Below the pieces are notes generated by a model that was given only the letters and a program-made list of their open reading frames with translations, did not search any database and was not told where the DNA came from. DNA of 25,225 nt from JBLHKS01 sp047620505 (GTDB lineage Bacteria > Verrucomicrobiota > Verrucomicrobiia > Verrucomicrobiales > DEV007). Where the stretch lies: positions 1 to 25,225 of the forward strand of contig JBLHKS010000103.1 in the NCBI GenBank assembly GCA_047620505.1, read 5' to 3'. How positions within the stretch are numbered: position 1 is the stretch's first letter; each line of letters starts with the position of its first letter. The translations under genes were made by a program, and so were the position numbers. Of the stretch, positions 7,616 to 15,655 are shown piece after piece.

Positions 7616-8965
7616 ATGTTTCTAGCGGCAATCGAACGCAAAAGCGGCAAAGAATTCAGCCTTGAGCTCAAGGATGGCGATTTTTTCGTCATCGGTCGTC
7701 AACCGGACCTACGAGTCGCTTCGAAGTTCACTGGAGATCGGCAGCTGCTGACGATGACGCTCGGCGATGCGGACGGAACGATCAGTCGAACTCACGCTTG
7801 GGGCGAGTGCCGTGGAAACGCGCTGGTGATCAATCGAATCCCGCCGGATCAGGGCAAAAAAACGCCCCACCCGTTCGTTTCGATCTTTGAAAGCCGCCGG
7901 CAGCTGCCAGACACGATTTCTCTCGATGCTGGGCAATCTTTTGGGATCCACAGCCAAGGCTGGATGGAATTTCATTGGGTCGAAACGCTCGACGAAATGC
8001 CGAGTCACGTGCTCAACGAAATGCCGAGCATCGAGCTGAAATCGATGGCTTACGCGAAGGCGGGAATCGCACCCTCGGTGCTGACCGCACAGCTGGATTT
8101 GATTCAGCACGAGCTACCGAAGGTCTTTTCGGCCTGGTCGACTCCTGAGGAACTTTTAACGGGTGCGGCTCAGTTCATTCAGAGATCCATGCAGGGACAG
8201 ACGGCGGTGACGGCCACGTTTATTTCGGTCGAGCCGGGTGGCGCGGGGCATCAAATTTTGAGCACGCCGCCAAACCAATCTGCTGAGTTTCGTCCGAGCA
8301 ATCGGCTCTTGACCGATCTCTATTCGGGAAGCAGCGGGCTCAAAGGAACCCCGCGTGTCGTTCAGTCGAAGCGCGCTTCTGGAGACATCGATTCGATGGT
8401 CAGCATCACTTATTCTTTCGACTGGATTCTGGCGATTCCAGTTGGTGCCGAAAGGCGCGAAGCAGGTGGCGAGCACTTTCAGCCGTTTCTTTATGAAGGT
8501 AAGCCAGTTTGTCTTTACATCGAGACGCGTGAAGCGATCGACACCGAGCCGACGAAGCTGGTTCCGTTTTTACGGCTCGTGAATTCGCTGGTCGCGAGCG
8601 CGCTTCAGGCTGAGCATGAGCGTCAGCTGCGCTTGGACGAAGCCGGTCAGTCTCGAGAGCTGCTTACCGCTTATCGAAAGTTCTTTTTGCGGGCGGTCGG
8701 CGAGATCACCGGCGCTCGCACAATTCTGCCGGATCCAGGTGATCCGGGCCGCGTGATTCACGAACGCGCGGCCGATGCGATGGCCCAAGGCGATTTCGAA
8801 GCTTGCGTGAAAGGGCTGGCATGGTTAGGAGATTCAGAAGCAAAAGCGCTCCGGCAAATCGCGAACCAACTTTTTGATCATCCGCCTTCAACAGATTGGC
8901 GTGAAGAACTTCGCCGCCTTCGCGCGGATGACGAAACTCAAGACATTTCAGACACCTCACTCTAA
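7616..8965 (+). CDS. FHA-domain protein with GAF-like region
   Basis: A 449-residue soluble protein. Residues about 1-125 fit an FHA domain, the phosphothreonine-binding fold: FFVIGRQPDLRV (23-34) supplies the conserved Gly-Arg, TISRTHAWG (55-63) supplies Ser-Arg-x-His, and a terminal beta strand follows near residue 110. Residues about 150-335 look like a GAF-type sensor domain (TPEELLTGAAQFIQRSM, then a hydrophobic strand pattern with SFDWILAIPVG). The C-terminal 110 residues are mostly helical and not recognised. There is no signal peptide or membrane span, so it should be cytoplasmic. Immediate proximity to the kinase gene suggests that it reads the phosphorylation state set by that kinase. 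No cyclase or other enzymatic motif was found. Confidence 0.75.
   Translation: MFLAAIERKSGKEFSLELKDGDFFVIGRQPDLRVASKFTGDRQLLTMTLGDADGTISRTHAWGECRGNALVINRIPPDQGKKTPHPFVSIFESRRQLPDTISLDAGQSFGIHSQGWMEFHWVETLDEMPSHVLNEMPSIELKSMAYAKAGIAPSVLTAQLDLIQHELPKVFSAWSTPEELLTGAAQFIQRSMQGQTAVTATFISVEPGGAGHQILSTPPNQSAEFRPSNRLLTDLYSGSSGLKGTPRVVQSKRASGDIDSMVSITYSFDWILAIPVGAERREAGGEHFQPFLYEGKPVCLYIETREAIDTEPTKLVPFLRLVNSLVASALQAEHERQLRLDEAGQSRELLTAYRKFFLRAVGEITGARTILPDPGDPGRVIHERAADAMAQGDFEACVKGLAWLGDSEAKALRQIANQLFDHPPSTDWREELRRLRADDETQDISDTSL
7739..7750. repeat. Palindrome variant, one mismatch
   Basis: CGGCAGCTGCTG; the inner 8-bp palindrome GCAGCTGC is intact. It encodes RQLL in the FHA protein. Confidence 0.8.
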
Positions 8966-8978
8966 CCAGAATCCACGA

Positions 8979-10004
8979 TTGAAAACTACCATCAGCATCC
9001 TCAGCCTTGCGATTCTCGGCCTGTGCTCCGCTTCGGGCGAAGACGAGATCGTCGTCAAAAAATTCCTTCAGCATTCCCAGGTCGTTGGCGCGAGCGAGTG
9101 CATCGAATGCCACGAATCGGAGATCAAAGCTTGGCAAACGAGCCATCATTACGCGAACAAGGATCTCCATAAGAGCGACAGGGCGCTGGAGATCGCCCGA
9201 AATATGGGAATCACGTCGGCAGCCGCGATCCGCACCAGCGGGCTGTGCACGCAGTGTCATTTCACGGTGCAGAAAGTCGGGGCCGGCCCGTCCAAAGTGA
9301 TCGACGGAGTGAGCTGCGAATCTTGCCACGGCGGCGCGAAGGATTGGCTCGATATTCACAACACCGGCGACAGACGCGACGGCGACGACACAGCAGCTGC
9401 TCGCGCAAAGCGAATCACGGACTCTGCTGCGGGCGGCATGATTCGGCCGGAAAAATTCCAGACAGTCGCGGCGAATTGCTACAGCTGCCACATCATCACG
9501 AACGAGGAATTGGTCAACAAAGGTGGGCACCCGGCGAAGAGCGAGGGTTTCGAACTCGTCGCTTGGATGAGCGGCGAGGTGCAGCACAATTTCTTCGACA
9601 GCAAAGGGGCGACGAACGCCGCTGCGCCGAAAGAACGGCAAAGAATGCTCTACATCGCCGGCTCGGCTCTCCAGCTCGAATACAGCCTGCGTGGTCTCGC
9701 CAGAGCGAAGGAAAAAGCGGATTATGGGAAGGCGATGGGCCGAAACTGCGGATCGAGCCGAACTCAATTCAACGCGATCGTTGAGGCTCTCGGCAGCGAC
9801 GCTCCGGCTGAATTGGTCGCCATCGGCGAAGCGGTAAACGCCGACGGCCTGCTGAAATTCTTCAACGTGGATCCTCTGAACGCAGCCGCCGACGCGGTCG
9901 CGGCGCAGCTCGATCTGTTCGCGAAAAACCACGACGGATCAGCTCTGGGTGCGATCGACTCGATGATTTCGCCCGAAGGAAAAGGAAAAGTCTTTCAGCC
10001 GTAG
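8979..10004 (+). CDS. Exported tetraheme c-type cytochrome (cytochrome c554-like)
   Basis: Start chosen at TTG 8979, 13 bp after the FHA stop. From there a signal peptide follows directly (KTTISILSLAILGLCSASG). An ATG at 8928 in frame would add 17 residues and overlap the FHA gene, so the start is uncertain. The 341-residue product has four CxxCH heme sites at about residues 41-45 (CIECH), 90-94 (CTQCH), 113-117 (CESCH) and 167-171 (CYSCH). Distal-ligand candidates include the His pair in TSHHYANKDLH. The spacing and the ESEIKAWQTSHH segment resemble the cytochrome c554/c-prime-type domain. The C-terminal half is helical and heme-free. It would be periplasmic, or lipid-anchored if Cys16 in LGLCSAS is modified, which is doubtful. 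Its role is electron transfer; partners are the following genes. Confidence 0.87.
   Translation: MKTTISILSLAILGLCSASGEDEIVVKKFLQHSQVVGASECIECHESEIKAWQTSHHYANKDLHKSDRALEIARNMGITSAAAIRTSGLCTQCHFTVQKVGAGPSKVIDGVSCESCHGGAKDWLDIHNTGDRRDGDDTAAARAKRITDSAAGGMIRPEKFQTVAANCYSCHIITNEELVNKGGHPAKSEGFELVAWMSGEVQHNFFDSKGATNAAAPKERQRMLYIAGSALQLEYSLRGLARAKEKADYGKAMGRNCGSSRTQFNAIVEALGSDAPAELVAIGEAVNADGLLKFFNVDPLNAAADAVAAQLDLFAKNHDGSALGAIDSMISPEGKGKVFQP
9391..9402. repeat. Palindrome variant, one mismatch
   Basis: CAGCAGCTGCTC; the inner AGCAGCTGCT is intact. It encodes TAAAR in the tetraheme cytochrome. Confidence 0.85.
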
Positions 10005-10041
10005 CCGTTCGGATTTTGAGCCTGGAATTTGGAATGACTCG

Positions 10042-11916
10042 ATGACTGAAAACGCCCACGCGCCGAGGAAGACCGCTCATGCTCGACCAAAACGATGGGA
10101 TGTGCCTTTCGCGAAGGAGCTTCGGCAGGCCGAAATGGATGATGGCCTCGCAGCGGAGCTACTCGCAGGCCCGCTAAAAGCGTTAGGCGAAGACATCGAT
10201 CGATTTCCAGCAAATCTTCCTCTAATCAGCGTGCTCGCCAACGATTGCCGCGTGCGAAAATTCGAGGAAGGCGAGGTTGTTGTCCGCAAAGGCGACTACG
10301 GAAATTCGGCCTTCTTCATTCTGGAAGGAAACGTCAACGTCGTGCTGAAAGGCCTGCCGGACTCGGCTCTCGGGCGTTACGTGAAGCCGAAAGCGCCGCT
10401 GCTCCGCCTGATTGCCAGGGCTTTTGGCGCTCGAAAAGGCTACCCGGAGATTCGGTCGAAACGTCGGCAGATCGATCAAAAGTCGCACGAATCGGTTAAA
10501 ATCAGCCTGCAGGATTTTCCTGAAGTACTATTGGAATCCGACACCACGCAGTTGAATCCGAAGAACGCCGTTAACCTGTCCGCCTCCGACAAGCAGCACG
10601 GCCAGATTTTTGGCGAGATCGCCGCGAGTGGCCGAATGCCGCGCACGGCCACGGTGCTGGGCGGAAAGTCAGGGGTGACTTTGTTGGAATTGCGTTGGCA
10701 GGGCATCCGCGAGATCCGAAAATACTCGCCCGGCTGGAATCAAATGCTCGATCGCCGCTATCGGGAGCGTTCGCTTCGGCTGCACCTCGAGGAATCGGAC
10801 CACACCAAATTTGTAAGCCGCGAGAAAGATCTGGTCCGCGAAAACGATCCGAATGGGGAGCCGATTTCGCGATTCGATTTCGTAATGGACAACAGCCAGT
10901 TCCGTTCCTATGGCGAGTTCGCTTGGCAAGGCTCCTACAAAGAAATGGCTTCGGCCGATTCGGCAGAACGCTTGAAATCCGAGCCCGTGATCGTCGAGCA
11001 AAATGGCCAGGCAAACGGACTTTACCTCGTGCGTGGCGGTTTCGTCCGCGTTCGCCACAAATACAATCACGGCGAAAAAACGACTTCCTACCTTGGAAAA
11101 GGCCACAGCTACGGGCTCGTTGAAATCTATTATAATTGGAAGAAGCGAGCGCTAGGCGCAAAGGACGAGCAGCTCCTTCCTTTCAGCAACACGCTCAGTG
11201 CGGTTGGTCACGTCGATGCGATTTTTATCCCGGCTCACGTGGTCGAAGACATCATCATTCCTTCGTTAGACGCTGGCGAAATCGCGAAGCTTGAGAAAGA
11301 GATGGCGCGGATTGATAGGGATCGCGAAGTGCCTCTGCTGGACGAGCCGATGCTGGAATTTCTCGTCGAAGAGCGCGCGATCAACGGCAGCGCCGCGATG
11401 TTGATCGACCTCGACCGCTGCACGCACTGCGACGACTGCGTCCGAGCTTGCGCGTCAACCCACGACAACAATCCGCGCTTCATCCGGCATGGTCCGGAAC
11501 AGAACGGAATTCAGCTGACGCAAGCCTGCATGCACTGCGCAGATCCGGTTTGCCTCATCGGCTGTCCCACTGGAGCGATTCACCGAAGCGAGCCGGATAA
11601 CCAAGTTGTCATCAATGATCTAACCTGCATTGGTTGTTCGACCTGCGCCGACAATTGTCCCTATCATAATATCCAGATGGTCGACATTCGGGATAAAGAT
11701 GGCGACTTCGTTCCGGGCACCGAGCGGCCAGCAGCTGCTGAGCCTCCTCGTCGAATCGATCCCGCTGAACCGCCGATCCGCAAGGCCACAAAATGCGATC
11801 TCTGCGAGTCGTTGCCGATGGGGCCGGCTTGCCAGTACGCTTGTCCGCACGACGCGCTCGTTCGCATCGATTTGCGCCAACCTGAACCGCTCATCAAATG
11901 GCTGAACCGTCGTTAA
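10042..11916 (+). CDS. Cyclic-nucleotide-binding domains fused to four-cluster [4Fe-4S] ferredoxin
   Basis: A 624-residue protein without signal peptide or membrane span, so cytoplasmic or membrane-associated. The first cyclic-nucleotide-binding domain starts near residue 65 (VRKFEEGEVVVRKGDYGNSA). It is interrupted by about 80 extra residues and resumes with a phosphate-binding-cassette-like FGEIAASGRMPRTATV at 190-205, keeping the Glu and Arg expected to hold the cyclic phosphate. A second, degenerate domain covers about 300-405. The C-terminal part holds four cysteine sets: C460-x2-C463-x2-C466-x3-C470; C496-x2-C499-x4-C504-x3-CP; C529-x2-C532-x2-C535-x3-CP; C585-x2-C588-x8-C597-x3-CP. This is the DmsB/NrfC/HydN pattern of four [4Fe-4S] clusters. 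It overlaps the di-heme cytochrome b gene by 19 bp, supporting a ferredoxin-plus-membrane-anchor complex. A palindrome copy encodes PAAAE at 563-567, in a linker between the third and fourth cysteine sets. Confidence 0.9.
   Translation: MTENAHAPRKTAHARPKRWDVPFAKELRQAEMDDGLAAELLAGPLKALGEDIDRFPANLPLISVLANDCRVRKFEEGEVVVRKGDYGNSAFFILEGNVNVVLKGLPDSALGRYVKPKAPLLRLIARAFGARKGYPEIRSKRRQIDQKSHESVKISLQDFPEVLLESDTTQLNPKNAVNLSASDKQHGQIFGEIAASGRMPRTATVLGGKSGVTLLELRWQGIREIRKYSPGWNQMLDRRYRERSLRLHLEESDHTKFVSREKDLVRENDPNGEPISRFDFVMDNSQFRSYGEFAWQGSYKEMASADSAERLKSEPVIVEQNGQANGLYLVRGGFVRVRHKYNHGEKTTSYLGKGHSYGLVEIYYNWKKRALGAKDEQLLPFSNTLSAVGHVDAIFIPAHVVEDIIIPSLDAGEIAKLEKEMARIDRDREVPLLDEPMLEFLVEERAINGSAAMLIDLDRCTHCDDCVRACASTHDNNPRFIRHGPEQNGIQLTQACMHCADPVCLIGCPTGAIHRSEPDNQVVINDLTCIGCSTCADNCPYHNIQMVDIRDKDGDFVPGTERPAAAEPPRRIDPAEPPIRKATKCDLCESLPMGPACQYACPHDALVRIDLRQPEPLIKWLNRR
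11729..11740. repeat. Palindrome CAGCAGCTGCTG, perfect
   Basis: Perfect copy encoding PAAAE in a linker of the cyclic-nucleotide/ferredoxin protein. Confidence 0.95.
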
Positions 11917-12746
11917 GAGCTTCGTTCACACGCCGCCGGGTCGTTGGCGGGTCCCTGGTTCTGGCTGGCCTGCTAGTCGGACTCGTGGCATTGTGGTTTG
12001 GTCAGGCGGCCTTTATCGCGACTTCGTTTTACTCTGGATTTGCGCTCTTGGGGCTGATCCTTCTTCTAACGCTGTTCAACGCGCGCAAAAAAATCCCGCT
12101 TCCGTTCCTCCCGATTCTAAGTGCATCCGCTTGGCTACAATTCCACATTTACGCCGGATTCCTCTCGGTCATCCTCTTCTTGATTCACGTCGAATTCCGG
12201 ATTCCGACCGGATTGCTTGAAGGGATTTTGACGGTCGTCTTCGCCATCGTTACTTTGTCAGGAATTTTCGGCCTTTTCGTCTCGCGACTACTTCCCAAGC
12301 GGATGAGACGCTCCGGTGAAGCTCTGGTTTACGAGCGCACGCCGCGGCATCGCCGGGAAATCCGCGAGAACGTTCACGAGCTCGTTTTGAAGGCCGAGGA
12401 GACCTGCGAATCTTCGACGATCCCGGATTTCTACGTTCAACACGTCGAGCCCTTTCTTTCGCGTCCAGCCTCTTGGCGACTTCCTTTTATGAGCCGTGAA
12501 CGCGGCTCGCCAACCGAGTTGTATCACGAATTGGAAGCTCGCGGCCGGTATTTGTCGGACGACGAAAAGGAACTCGCGGCCGAACTTCGCGAGTGGGTCG
12601 AAACCAAAGAGAATCTCGATTTTCAGGAATCGAGCATGCGCCTGCTCAAGATTTGGCTCTTCGTTCACATCCCCTTTACCTATAGCCTTATATTATTAGG
12701 AATTGCTCACGCAGTGATCGTTCTGCTCTACGGCGGCAACGGTTGA
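11898..12746 (+). CDS. Di-heme b-type membrane cytochrome (quinone-module candidate)
   Basis: A 282-residue integral membrane protein with five predicted spans: about residues 15-37, 41-60, 78-100, 106-130 and 251-278. A soluble, charged loop of about 120 residues sits between spans four and five. Four histidines are placed as b-heme ligands: His83 and His97 in the third span, His257 and His271 in the last. Each pair is exactly 14 residues apart, the spacing needed to place two hemes across a membrane between two helices. The preceding ferredoxin-like protein fits as its electron partner, as in NrfC/NrfD- or DmsB/NarI-like modules, but no close match to a named anchor is recognised. Its ATG lies inside the 3' end of the preceding gene, so translational coupling is likely. 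An ordinary transporter is unlikely given the histidine layout. Confidence 0.7.
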   Translation: MAEPSLRASFTRRRVVGGSLVLAGLLVGLVALWFGQAAFIATSFYSGFALLGLILLLTLFNARKKIPLPFLPILSASAWLQFHIYAGFLSVILFLIHVEFRIPTGLLEGILTVVFAIVTLSGIFGLFVSRLLPKRMRRSGEALVYERTPRHRREIRENVHELVLKAEETCESSTIPDFYVQHVEPFLSRPASWRLPFMSRERGSPTELYHELEARGRYLSDDEKELAAELREWVETKENLDFQESSMRLLKIWLFVHIPFTYSLILLGIAHAVIVLLYGGNG

Positions 12747-12752
12747 TCTACT

Positions 12753-15599
12753 ATGCCCAAGAAACTCCAGCGCTTTGAAAACGACGCGGTCACTTACGAT
12801 CGGCCGAATTTGAAATGGGCATGCGGCCACGTCTGCGAAGGTCGTTCATGCGCGTTAGGACCGAGCAAGCGCGGTGACTGTCGCGGCGGAAGCGAGTGCA
12901 TTCCGTTGAAAAGGGGCGACCGCTGGACTTGCACCCGAAGCTCATTTTACGGTGGCCCCTGCGCCGACGGCCCCGGAGCCGACGGGAAGTGCTGCAACGA
13001 CCTGGCAATCTGCAAGCCGGATCGGACTCTCCGCGCAAAACGAAAAATCGCCGCACTCCTCGCGGTTGCGGCGACAATCGGGCTCGTCTTGATCTTCCTC
13101 GGCGGAAGCCCGAGCACGCGCGAATCGTTGATCGATCCTGGTCCGTTGACGACGGCCCACGCAGGCTCTAGCACGAACTGCGCGGCTTGCCACGGTGACG
13201 ACATTGCTCTGACTACCTCGATTCATGAGCGCGCCTTGGCGATGAATCAGAACTGCCTGACTTGTCATGCTGCAATCGCTGGCAAACACGAGGAATCGAC
13301 CAGTTTCGCCCACGGCCTACCCGCCGAAACTCTTCGTGACCTCACAGCAAAATCACAAAATGATCATCAGCAGCTGCTGATCTCGCTCGCCAGCAACAGC
13401 CCGATTGTTGACGCCGGTGCTACTGGGAGTCTCGCCTGCGCGACCTGCCACCAGGAACATCACGGTCAGCAGGCATCGTTAATCTATTTAACCAATCAGC
13501 AGTGTCAGGTTTGCCATCAGAAGCAATTCGACAGCTTCGCTCATGGGCATCCGGATTTCAACGACACGGCTTATCCGTTTTGGCAGCGGACGCGGATCCA
13601 TTTCGATCACGAAAGCCACTACGGCGGCCATTTTTCGGAAAAGACCGACCGCGCGCCTGAGGGATTCGATCAAGAGAAACCGTTTTCTGAAAGCGCATCG
13701 TGTCGCACCTGCCACGTTACCGATGCTTCGGGATCGCACATGAGATTGGTCGGTTACGACAAATCCTGCGGGGCTTGCCATGCGGACGCGGTCAACGGCG
13801 GCAATCCGATCCCGTTTCTAACGCTTCCGCATGCGCCGCATCACGATCACGCCGATAAAACCGAACACGGAATGGGCGTCCCCCCGATTTTGCTCGCTGC
13901 GCTTTCGGATCAATCGAGAAGCGACCTTTTGTCGACGGATTCGAACCTCGCTGATGAGCCGGATATTAACGGAATGGTTCAGCTGAGCGAGGCGGATCTG
14001 GAGGGCCCAATCATGGCGGAATTGCGTGAATTTCATCACACTCTCTGGGAAAACGGCCCCTCCGAATTCGAAGAGCGACTCCTCGCGAATGGTTGGATCG
14101 TGCCGGAAGGTTCAGGCCAGCTATTCGCCGGGCTAAGCCTCGACAGCATGCGGCAGTTTCTCTTTCCAGGCACGAAATGGGAGTTAGGAGATCTGGCATT
14201 TCCGGAACTCGATATCGATTCGATCAACAAGCATCTTGCGGCTTCGAATCGCTCGATTGGGCTCTGGCCGGAACGCGCAAATGCCAAGCTATCGCCTTTA
14301 CTGAGACATTTGCTGGCTCCGCAGAAATCCGCAGCCGACGCTTTGAGTATCCTCAATCAAAACTCCGAATTGGAGCTCGCCGATCTGAGCAAAGCAACTC
14401 AGACGGAACTCGCCGCCGCTGCGATTCTGGCTTGGGAAATCAAAGAGCTCCATCACTTGATCCAGGAGCGCGGGGCTCCATTTCTCGAACAATTTGTTGA
14501 GCTCCAGGGCGGAATTCTTGAGGTAGGCAACCAGGAACAGGTCATGGAATCCGTGTTTTTCATGGCTAAGTCGGATGAATTGTTCATGGCCGGTTTTCAC
14601 GCCGAAATTATCGCCTATCGAGCCGGAAATCACCCTCCCAAGGTCGCGCCCGCTTCTGACCAACCGGCTCAGCAACCCAAACCTGCGAGCGGCGGAGATG
14701 ATGACGATTTTGGATCGGATCCGGCCCCAGCAGCTGCTGACGATGATTTCGGAAGCGATCCGGCTCCAGCTCCAACAGCTACCGACGACGATTTCGAAAG
14801 CGATCCGGTTCCAGCTCCGGCAGCTGCTGATGACGACGATTTCGGAAGCGATCCTGTTCCAGCCCCAGCACCTGCTGACGACGATTTTGGATCAGACGAA
14901 CCTGAAAAACACGAAGACCACGACCATGGCGACTCTCCCGAATACCAGGTTTTCGAACCATCGGCGGCTCGCGACTGGCAACGCGGCGGCGGCTGGTTTT
15001 ACGAGCACTTTTCGTTAAACTATCTTTCGCGCGGACACGCGGATCCGGCCCTGAAAACTTGGCTGGACGCAATCACAAAAACCGCTTCCGAAGGCAAAAC
15101 ACCTCGGGCGCGCGAGGACGCGTTGGCGGTTCTTCGCTACAATTTCGATTTTCGCAGCGGCCACAAATCGAGCGCGGCTGGCAGTTGTTTGAAGTGCCAC
15201 ACGATCGATTCGAAAATTTCCACCGAAGGCAATTTGAGTCTCCAGATCAATTGGAAGTCGGCTTTCGGCAAGCCGATCGATACGTTCGAGCTTACTCGAT
15301 TCAGTCATTCCAGCCACATGCATGCGATGGAATGCGCTGCTTGCCACAGCTTCGCACGTGACGAAAAATACCCGACTTTTTTCCCGACTGAGGATCCTTG
15401 GTCGAAGTGGCCCGGGGCACCGGATTCAAAGACGAATCCTCATGAGTTCAGCTCGAATTTTTCGCCAATCGATCATCAGCAGAGCTGCGCGACCTGCCAC
15501 ACCCCGCAGGCGGCCGGCAATTCCTGCCTCGACTGCCACTTTTATCACCATCGGCCAATCGGCACCAAAAGAATGACAAGAATGTCATTCGGTAATTAA
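12753..15599 (+). CDS. Membrane-anchored decaheme-type cytochrome with duplicated Cys-rich N-terminal domain
   Basis: A 948-residue protein. Residues 1-95 contain ten Cys (24, 28, 33, 43, 49, 60, 70, 80, 81, 87). The pattern C-x2-GP-x3-G-x-C occurs twice with identical spacing (33-43 and 70-80), each followed by C-x-P, so the domain looks internally duplicated and metal- or cluster-binding. A positive stretch and one span (about 99-117) follow, placing this domain in the cytoplasm and the rest outside. Ten CxxCH sites are visible: starting at 143, 168, 229, 251, 317, 339, then 812, 861, 912, 925. The middle (about 370-620) is helical and heme-free. Residues 649-715 are five acidic DDDFGSD-like repeats joined by Pro/Ala linkers, then a His/Asp-rich segment. 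Heme insertion is inferred from motifs only. It starts 6 bp after the cytochrome b gene. Confidence 0.88.
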   Translation: MPKKLQRFENDAVTYDRPNLKWACGHVCEGRSCALGPSKRGDCRGGSECIPLKRGDRWTCTRSSFYGGPCADGPGADGKCCNDLAICKPDRTLRAKRKIAALLAVAATIGLVLIFLGGSPSTRESLIDPGPLTTAHAGSSTNCAACHGDDIALTTSIHERALAMNQNCLTCHAAIAGKHEESTSFAHGLPAETLRDLTAKSQNDHQQLLISLASNSPIVDAGATGSLACATCHQEHHGQQASLIYLTNQQCQVCHQKQFDSFAHGHPDFNDTAYPFWQRTRIHFDHESHYGGHFSEKTDRAPEGFDQEKPFSESASCRTCHVTDASGSHMRLVGYDKSCGACHADAVNGGNPIPFLTLPHAPHHDHADKTEHGMGVPPILLAALSDQSRSDLLSTDSNLADEPDINGMVQLSEADLEGPIMAELREFHHTLWENGPSEFEERLLANGWIVPEGSGQLFAGLSLDSMRQFLFPGTKWELGDLAFPELDIDSINKHLAASNRSIGLWPERANAKLSPLLRHLLAPQKSAADALSILNQNSELELADLSKATQTELAAAAILAWEIKELHHLIQERGAPFLEQFVELQGGILEVGNQEQVMESVFFMAKSDELFMAGFHAEIIAYRAGNHPPKVAPASDQPAQQPKPASGGDDDDFGSDPAPAAADDDFGSDPAPAPTATDDDFESDPVPAPAAADDDDFGSDPVPAPAPADDDFGSDEPEKHEDHDHGDSPEYQVFEPSAARDWQRGGGWFYEHFSLNYLSRGHADPALKTWLDAITKTASEGKTPRAREDALAVLRYNFDFRSGHKSSAAGSCLKCHTIDSKISTEGNLSLQINWKSAFGKPIDTFELTRFSHSSHMHAMECAACHSFARDEKYPTFFPTEDPWSKWPGAPDSKTNPHEFSSNFSPIDHQQSCATCHTPQAAGNSCLDCHFYHHRPIGTKRMTRMSFGN
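13368..13379. repeat. Palindrome CAGCAGCTGCTG, perfect, longest flanks
   Basis: Perfect copy extended to a 16-bp palindrome, ATCAGCAGCTGCTGAT (13366-13381). It encodes HQQLLI in the decaheme-type cytochrome. Confidence 0.95.
14728..14739. repeat. Palindrome CAGCAGCTGCTG, perfect
   Basis: Perfect copy encoding PAAAD in the first linker of the acidic repeat of the decaheme-type cytochrome. Confidence 0.95.
14818..14829. repeat. Palindrome variant, one mismatch
   Basis: CGGCAGCTGCTG encoding PAAAD in a later linker of the same acidic repeat. Confidence 0.8.
14866..14877. repeat. Palindrome variant, one mismatch in centre
   Basis: CAGCACCTGCTG encoding PAPAD in the same acidic repeat. The central mismatch breaks the palindrome core, so this may be a decayed copy or a repeat-unit relic. 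Confidence 0.6.
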
Positions 15600-15655
15600 T
15601 GGTTGTTCACAAACTTGTTTTCTATTGAGATGATTCCTCCGCTCTTCTTTTCGAA

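Larger units (their letters stand above)
14697..14897 (+). repeat. Five DDDFGSD/Pro-Ala coding repeats
   Basis: Five imperfect units, each encoding DDDFGSD or DDDFESD followed by Pro-Ala-rich linkers of variable length, lie in the decaheme-type gene (residues 649-715). Three of the linkers contain the window-wide palindrome or a one-base variant (14728, 14818, 14866). Units differ in synonymous positions, so the repeat is not a fresh duplication. Confidence 0.85.

Noticed and set aside
8706..9932. A 408-codon open frame on the minus strand opposite the FHA and tetraheme genes
   Set aside because: It is antisense to CxxCH heme motifs and crosses a gene boundary, with no recognisable domain.
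10042..12746. DMSO-reductase-like or nitrite-reductase-like complex
   Set aside because: The ferredoxin and anchor subunits fit, but no molybdopterin subunit or NrfA-type catalytic cytochrome (for example with a CxxCK site) is in the window.
15600..15655. Internal promoter before the pentaheme-type gene
   Set aside because: The 56-bp gap is AT-rich with TTGTTC at 15603-15608, but no acceptable -10 element stands at the proper distance.
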